Below are positions 62,501-64,000 of a stretch of DNA of 64,000 nucleotides, piece by piece. Every line of letters starts with the position of its first letter. The first letter of the stretch is position 1. The DNA is taken from positions 1,811,001 to 1,875,000 of the forward strand of contig NC_086182.1 in NCBI RefSeq assembly GCF_023053635.1, read 5' to 3'. Both the position numbers and the translations under genes were made by a program. Below the pieces are notes generated by a model, which was given only the letters and a program-made list of their open reading frames with translations, was not told where the DNA came from and did no database searches. Source of the stretch: Elgaria multicarinata webbii. Its lineage: Eukaryota; Chordata; Lepidosauria; Squamata; Anguidae.

Positions 62501-63854
62501 GAATTCAGCCAGCACTGACAGCAGAGGCTGTTCCTCTCAGCACCAGCTGAGCTCCTTTCTCCATTTTGAGAGGCACAGAACTCCCCGCCTCTCTCATCAC
62601 AGGGAAAGGCAAAATGGCTGGGCGCACTGATGCCCCCACACCTCACCCCAACAGTCAGGGAAGGGGAGCAGAGAGGAGAGGAGGCAAGGCGAGTTGAGTG
62701 GAGCGGCTGACATCCACGGAGGGTGCTTCAGCACTAGCTGCACCATTGACCTTGCCATCCTGGGAGGATTCGCCACCGCTGACAGCTCTGCTAAACCTGG
62801 TGCCAGTCCTGTTAGTTTCAATCAGGCAGGCCTAAAACATCCTGCCCCCTCCCCTCTTTAAGCACAATCTGTTTTGCGTGATCTGAACGTTGTCTGCTAC
62901 AGCAATTTCTATACACTGAAATCCTGAGGTGGGTGTACATCTCAGATTGCACACTGATCCACTTATACCCCATCTATAACTGTCATTTATTTATTGTATT
63001 TCTATACCGCCTTTCTGGGATCCACCAAGGCAGCTTACAGAAATCAATTTTTGTCTATCTCAAGTCCATTTTGACTACTGGTTGTTATTCTCATAATTGG
63101 GCCAGCCAGTGCTGATTCCAAAGTAGGACGTTTTGTTTTGTGAACTGCCCAGAGAGTTTCTGCTGTTGGTCAGTATAGAAATGGAATAAGCAAATAAATG
63201 ATAGCAATAAACCCTTGAGGCTGTAGAAGATGGACGAAGAAGGTAAAGGAACTGAGCAGAGGAACATTAAAAGGTAAGAGTGAGAGTCAAAACCCACAGG
63301 GCATCCGAACCTTAATTATACTGGGCACATGCAACTTGGGAGTATCCAGTCCAAAACAGGCATCTATTCCACAGAAGAATAGGATGGAGAAGACAATGGA
63401 AAAATCAGCAATCAGGGCCCTGACCTAAAAGTACACAGGGTTGGAAGGAAAAAGCATGTTCAGTAGAGCGATACAGCAGGATCAACAGCATTATTTTCTG
63501 CCATGCCGGGTCACTCAGGAAGGGAACCCTTCCACTAAAGGTTTTAGAGCTTTTGAGAGCTAGATATTTCAGTGACACTCTGCTATGCTTGACACATCTG
63601 TGGTTTCTTACCTTTGTTGGAAAGTAGCGACTGAATTTGAACTTTTTCAGAGTTAATGTCATGGAATAAGTCCCAAAGAAGAGAATGAAAGACATGAGGG
63701 CCAGATCAGGAACAAATTTACAGGATTTCCCCACCAAGCTTCCTCCATACTTCAGACATTCCTTTTTGCTCAGCTGAGTCCAGTCCAAGGCTGTTACATT
63801 AATAGGATTGTACTTGAAAGGTGGAAGAGAATAAACCATAATATTATTAGGATG
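46446..63854 (-). CDS. SLC4A5: SLC4A5 (NBCe2), electrogenic Na+/HCO3- cotransporter, 3' part (gene span)
   Basis: A plasma-membrane sodium-bicarbonate cotransporter of the SLC4 family (choroid plexus, kidney, liver in mammals). The window holds the C-terminal 433 residues, counting one version of a duplicated exon. All junctions are in phase. Seen in order: an extracellular-loop and membrane exon with KKECLKYGG and [20 protein letters not shown]; two alternative DFSI...TPKL.VP exons; [40 protein letters not shown] and [49 protein letters not shown]; a Lys-rich cytoplasmic tail with [20 protein letters not shown]; and the end [11 protein letters not shown]. NBCe1 (SLC4A4) is the main alternative. 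The tail ending and the position next to MTHFD2 favour SLC4A5. The cytoplasmic N-domain and early membrane helices lie beyond the right edge. Confidence 0.94.
46481..48477. other. Last SLC4A5 intron, nothing else recognised
   Basis: Apart from the GAGCGA run and a CCCCACC run near 48200, no gene or transposon end was identified. Confidence 0.5.
47962..48001. repeat. (GAGCGA)n repeat
   Basis: A tandem GAGAGCGAGC/GAGAGC run inside the last SLC4A5 intron. It causes the Leu-Ser repeats in the minus frames. Confidence 0.9.
48478..48562 (-). CDS. SLC4A5: SLC4A5 penultimate exon
   Basis: 85 nt. The acceptor is CTTTCCGCCCCCCCAG and the donor TCCA|GTAAGTAA. It encodes [20 protein letters not shown] and QNSIHCVS, corresponding to the PPPSVIKIP...QNGIHC segment of NBC tails. 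If the donor were skipped the frame would read two more codons (SK) and stop, giving a possible short alternative C-terminus. Confidence 0.88.
49185..49640 (+). mobile_element. CR1-group LINE 3' end in SLC4A5 intron
   Basis: Carries GTACAAAATTATGCCTGGTG, GGGTCATCCCATGAAGCTGA and the frame [20 protein letters not shown], ending GTCTGATCCAGCATCAGGGC. It lies opposite to SLC4A5 transcription. Confidence 0.87.
50283..50577 (+). mobile_element. L2-like LINE 3' end with (ATG)n tail
   Basis: A coding remnant [32 protein letters not shown] is followed by a short 3' UTR (AGGGAGAGGCGGGTAATAAA) and about 14 ATG units. Microsatellite-like tails are normal for L2/CR1-type LINEs. Confidence 0.85.
50535..50574. 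repeat. (ATG)n microsatellite
   Basis: A pure ATG/TGA run, the tail of the LINE in which it lies. It produces spurious poly-His and poly-Ile frames. Confidence 0.95.
51191..51358 (-). CDS. SLC4A5: SLC4A5 exon: end of membrane domain and Lys-rich tail
   Basis: 168 nt. Acceptor TCTCCTTTCAG, donor GAGGAG|GTGCGT. It encodes [40 protein letters not shown] and [11 protein letters not shown]. The poly-Lys stretch comes from an AAG/AAA run. Confidence 0.93.
51847..52019. mobile_element. MITE with 19-bp perfect terminal inverted repeats
   Basis: GGCCTCATCTACACCAAGC at the left and GCTTGGTGTAGATGAGGCC at the right are exact reverse complements. The body (173 bp) is non-coding, with ATACCGCTTTCATACCACTT. 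It lies in the SLC4A5 intron. No target duplication is evident. Confidence 0.82.
52020..52060. repeat. (TGTC)/(TCTGCC) simple repeat
   Basis: Short CTGTCTGTCTGTCTCTGTCT and CTGCCTCTGCCTCTC runs adjoining the MITE. Confidence 0.8.
52206..52379 (-). CDS. SLC4A5: SLC4A5 exon: FWDRCKLF...IIFPVM
   Basis: 174 nt, phase 0. Acceptor TTTCCCCCAATAG, donor ATG|GTAGGC. It encodes [32 protein letters not shown] and [19 protein letters not shown], one re-entrant and one membrane helix. Confidence 0.96.
52959..53321. mobile_element. Inverted-repeat element flanked by a 13-bp duplication
   Basis: Arms of about 90 bases (52990-53079 and 53237-53326) are imperfect inverted repeats sharing AAATCTA..TTTTTATTCTTA. 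TGGCCGTAATGGG occurs before (52946-52958) and after (53322-53334) the unit. The loop side carries CAACGCGTTTCGGACATTGT, CCTTCGTCAGG. Boundaries are approximate. Confidence 0.6.
53585..54000 (-). mobile_element. L2-like LINE 3' end, reverse
   Basis: Begins with the tail in reverse (TTTATTTATTACATTTTTAT, ACTGCCCAATA) and continues to ATTCCACAACCGGGGTGCCA and AAGGCCCTCTTCTGAGTAGT, typical of the L2 3' region in reptiles. Confidence 0.75.
54179..54247 (-). CDS. SLC4A5: SLC4A5 exon: [15 protein letters not shown]
   Basis: 69 nt, phase 0. Acceptor TCTCTCCGTAG, donor CCAG|GTAAGA. It encodes [20 protein letters not shown] and GIQ, a nearly invariant SLC4 helix. Confidence 0.96.
54588..54660 (-). CDS. 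SLC4A5: SLC4A5 exon: [14 protein letters not shown]
   Basis: 73 nt. Acceptor TTCTTTGACAG, donor AAAG|GTAAAA. The first base completes the Arg of FLGVR. It encodes [20 protein letters not shown] and PILK. Confidence 0.96.
54962..55330. repeat. Repeat with the TTTTGGCC...CTTCTTCAGG motif
   Basis: Contains AAGCCCAACGCCTTTTGGCC and AAAGGCCTTCTTCAGG, the motif shared with the foldback elements at 39.7 and 53.0 kb. Arms were not resolved, and the rest is Pro/His-rich composition without a gene. Confidence 0.4.
55385..55453 (+). mobile_element. L2-like LINE 3' tip
   Basis: CTGCCCAGAGAGCTTCGGCT, ATTGGGTGGAGTAAACATTA and (AAAT)n. It abuts a reverse LINE. Confidence 0.7.
55455..57500 (-). mobile_element. 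L2 LINE, long reverse copy in SLC4A5 intron
   Basis: From right to left, the minus strand shows RT pieces. First comes [19 protein letters not shown] (from the LLDLSAAFDTIDH motif), then [20 protein letters not shown] and [11 protein letters not shown] with HHQYAGD (degenerate YADD). A 3' region with ATTTTGCATACGCTGCAGCT in reverse follows. The frames are interrupted and the catalytic YADD has become YAGD. The segment 56700-57030 does not align with the rest and may be a separate insertion. Clearly dead. Confidence 0.8.
56424..56693 (-). pseudogene. L2 reverse transcriptase fragment
   Basis: 89 residues with the L2 signature WFRSYL...[17 protein letters not shown] and [11 protein letters not shown], where the catalytic YADD is altered to YAGD. 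No intact RT. Confidence 0.8.
57845..58720 (-). mobile_element. CR1-group LINE, reverse copy
   Basis: Minus strand, 58720 to 57845: text from the RT thumb (AGTGAAGTGGCCAAGTTTGC) through [18 protein letters not shown], which is the ORF2 C-terminus. The frames are broken many times. Same subfamily as at 28.8 and 49.2 kb but longer and older. Confidence 0.82.
59036..59214 (-). CDS. SLC4A5: SLC4A5 exon: [13 protein letters not shown]
   Basis: 179 nt. Acceptor GCCTTTGTTTCAG, donor GTGAG|GTGAGG. It encodes [20 protein letters not shown] through [19 protein letters not shown](R). An alternative donor five bases away is excluded by phase. Confidence 0.96.
59435..60241 (+). pseudogene. hAT transposase remnant, split by an insertion
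   Basis: The first piece (59435-59630) matches LATSF.DYF...AEEQDALV of copy 1. The second (about 60010-60241) has [20 protein letters not shown] and [20 protein letters not shown], extending beyond the stop seen in copy 1 to SHHF. The insertion (59631-60001) separates them. Only the C-terminal part of the transposase was ever present in this reduced family. Confidence 0.82.
59631..60001. mobile_element. Near-perfect palindromic (foldback) transposon
   Basis: 371 bp, almost entirely two arms of roughly 175 bases. The left arm starts AGGGGGGTGGTCCACACGTC. The right arm read in reverse starts AGGGGGGATCCGCACATCGC. They share CGCTCCCAGAGCGCTTCTAT and ACGATAGTCTGACTTCCCTG almost without change. 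Copy 1 of the host hAT shows the empty site (CCAATTCTGGGTGAAGG). The duplication is at most two bases (CT) and the superfamily is unknown. Confidence 0.9.
60655..60905 (-). mobile_element. L2-like LINE 3' end, reverse
   Basis: Starts with an (AAC)n run, then TTTATTAGACACTTTTCTCA and A-rich text continuing to GGCACCAGGCAGACCTC, as in the reverse L2 copies at 53.6 and 55.5 kb. Confidence 0.65.
61128..61289 (-). CDS. SLC4A5: SLC4A5 exon: [14 protein letters not shown]
   Basis: 162 nt, phase 0. Acceptor CTGTGTTTCCAG, donor GAGG|GTATGG. It encodes [20 protein letters not shown] through [20 protein letters not shown] and LR. It is the common downstream partner of both alternative exons. Confidence 0.96.
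61803..61916 (-). CDS. SLC4A5: SLC4A5 alternative exon A ([14 protein letters not shown])
   Basis: 114 nt, phase 0 on both sides. It has a strong acceptor with a long pyrimidine tract (TTCTCTGTCCTTCTTTCTAG) and donor AAG|GTAAAA. It encodes [20 protein letters not shown] and [18 protein letters not shown]. It is the same length and phase as exon B (63311-63424) with 23 of 38 identical residues, covering the same membrane helix and following loop. The frame is fully open and conservative, so it looks like a working exon. Including both A and B would duplicate a helix. Confidence 0.88.
61917..63310. other. SLC4A5: Intron between SLC4A5 alternative exons B and A
   Basis: About 1.4 kb. 62985-63050 is a reverse SINE/LINE tail (TTTATTTATTGTATTTCTAT) and 63120-63205 a plus L2-like tail (GTGAACTGCCCAGAGAGTTT). 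A poly-C run is near 62350. No third copy of the duplicated exon was recognised. Confidence 0.6.
63311..63424 (-). CDS. SLC4A5: SLC4A5 alternative exon B ([14 protein letters not shown])
   Basis: 114 nt, phase 0 on both sides. Acceptor GTGTACTTTTAG, with a weak donor AAG|GTTCGG. It encodes [20 protein letters not shown] and [18 protein letters not shown]. It follows YFPTK of the preceding exon and can join PTRLDRGW of the exon at 61128-61289 directly. The poor donor suggests that its use is regulated or variable. Confidence 0.9.
63612..63854 (-). CDS. SLC4A5: SLC4A5 exon: large loop and TM segment
   Basis: 243 nt, phase 0 if the acceptor is TATTATTGCTCAG at 63855-63856. It encodes [34 protein letters not shown] and [20 protein letters not shown], ending [20 protein letters not shown] is a potential N-glycosylation site in the third extracellular loop. 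The 5' boundary is the least certain point; the rest is clear. Confidence 0.85.
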
Positions 63855-64000
63855 CTGAGCAATAATACTGAAGAGCCACTAAACTCTGAAACGCAACAGA
63901 CAGAAACTTGCTAATCAGTGGGCCGCTGTTAAAAGCTTTCTAGTGGGGAAGGGTACATCATACATTCAATAACAACAACAGTATTAACAGAGGTAAAAGT

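Overview
The window looks like part of the nuclear genome of a reptile, most likely a squamate (lizard or snake). Three vertebrate genes are split by GT-AG introns. The rest is dominated by CR1, L2 and L1 LINE remnants, tRNA-derived SINEs, hAT transposons and small foldback elements, as is typical of squamates. There are no bacterial operons, CRISPR arrays or convincing RNA genes.

Layout: 1-3780 is repeat-poor AT-rich DNA ending at a good poly(A) signal, probably the 3' UTR of an upstream plus-strand gene. 3781-8750 holds foldback elements and a hAT transposon (6518-7672) with a smaller hAT element inside it. BOLA3 (plus strand, four exons, 8879-11873) starts in a CpG island. 11.9-18.6 kb holds two CR1 copies, one with an open 261-residue reading frame. 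18647-21566 is a broken endogenous retrovirus fossil whose LTR was later split by an L1. A second CpG island (21.83-22.87 kb) starts MTHFD2 (plus strand, eight exons, 22322-32167). 33-46.4 kb is gene-free and repeat-rich. SLC4A5 (minus strand) fills 46446 to the right edge. Its last ten constitutive or alternative exons plus a tiny last exon can be read; its 5' half lies outside the window.

Function: BOLA3 (mitochondrial [4Fe-4S] cluster delivery with GLRX5/NFU1) and MTHFD2 (mitochondrial NAD-dependent methylene-THF dehydrogenase/cyclohydrolase) are both mitochondrial matrix proteins. SLC4A5 (NBCe2) is an electrogenic sodium-bicarbonate cotransporter of the plasma membrane. They are physical neighbours in vertebrate synteny and are not an operon.

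The strongest observation is in SLC4A5. Two exons of exactly 114 nt and the same phase (63311-63424 and 61803-61916) encode alternative versions of the same membrane segment, 23 of 38 residues identical. They look like a tandem exon duplication, probably spliced as a mutually exclusive pair. Other points are a near-perfect 371-bp palindrome inside a hAT copy, dated nested insertions with exact target duplications, and a MTHFD2 start region with CCAAT, ETS, E-box and ATF4-like motifs.
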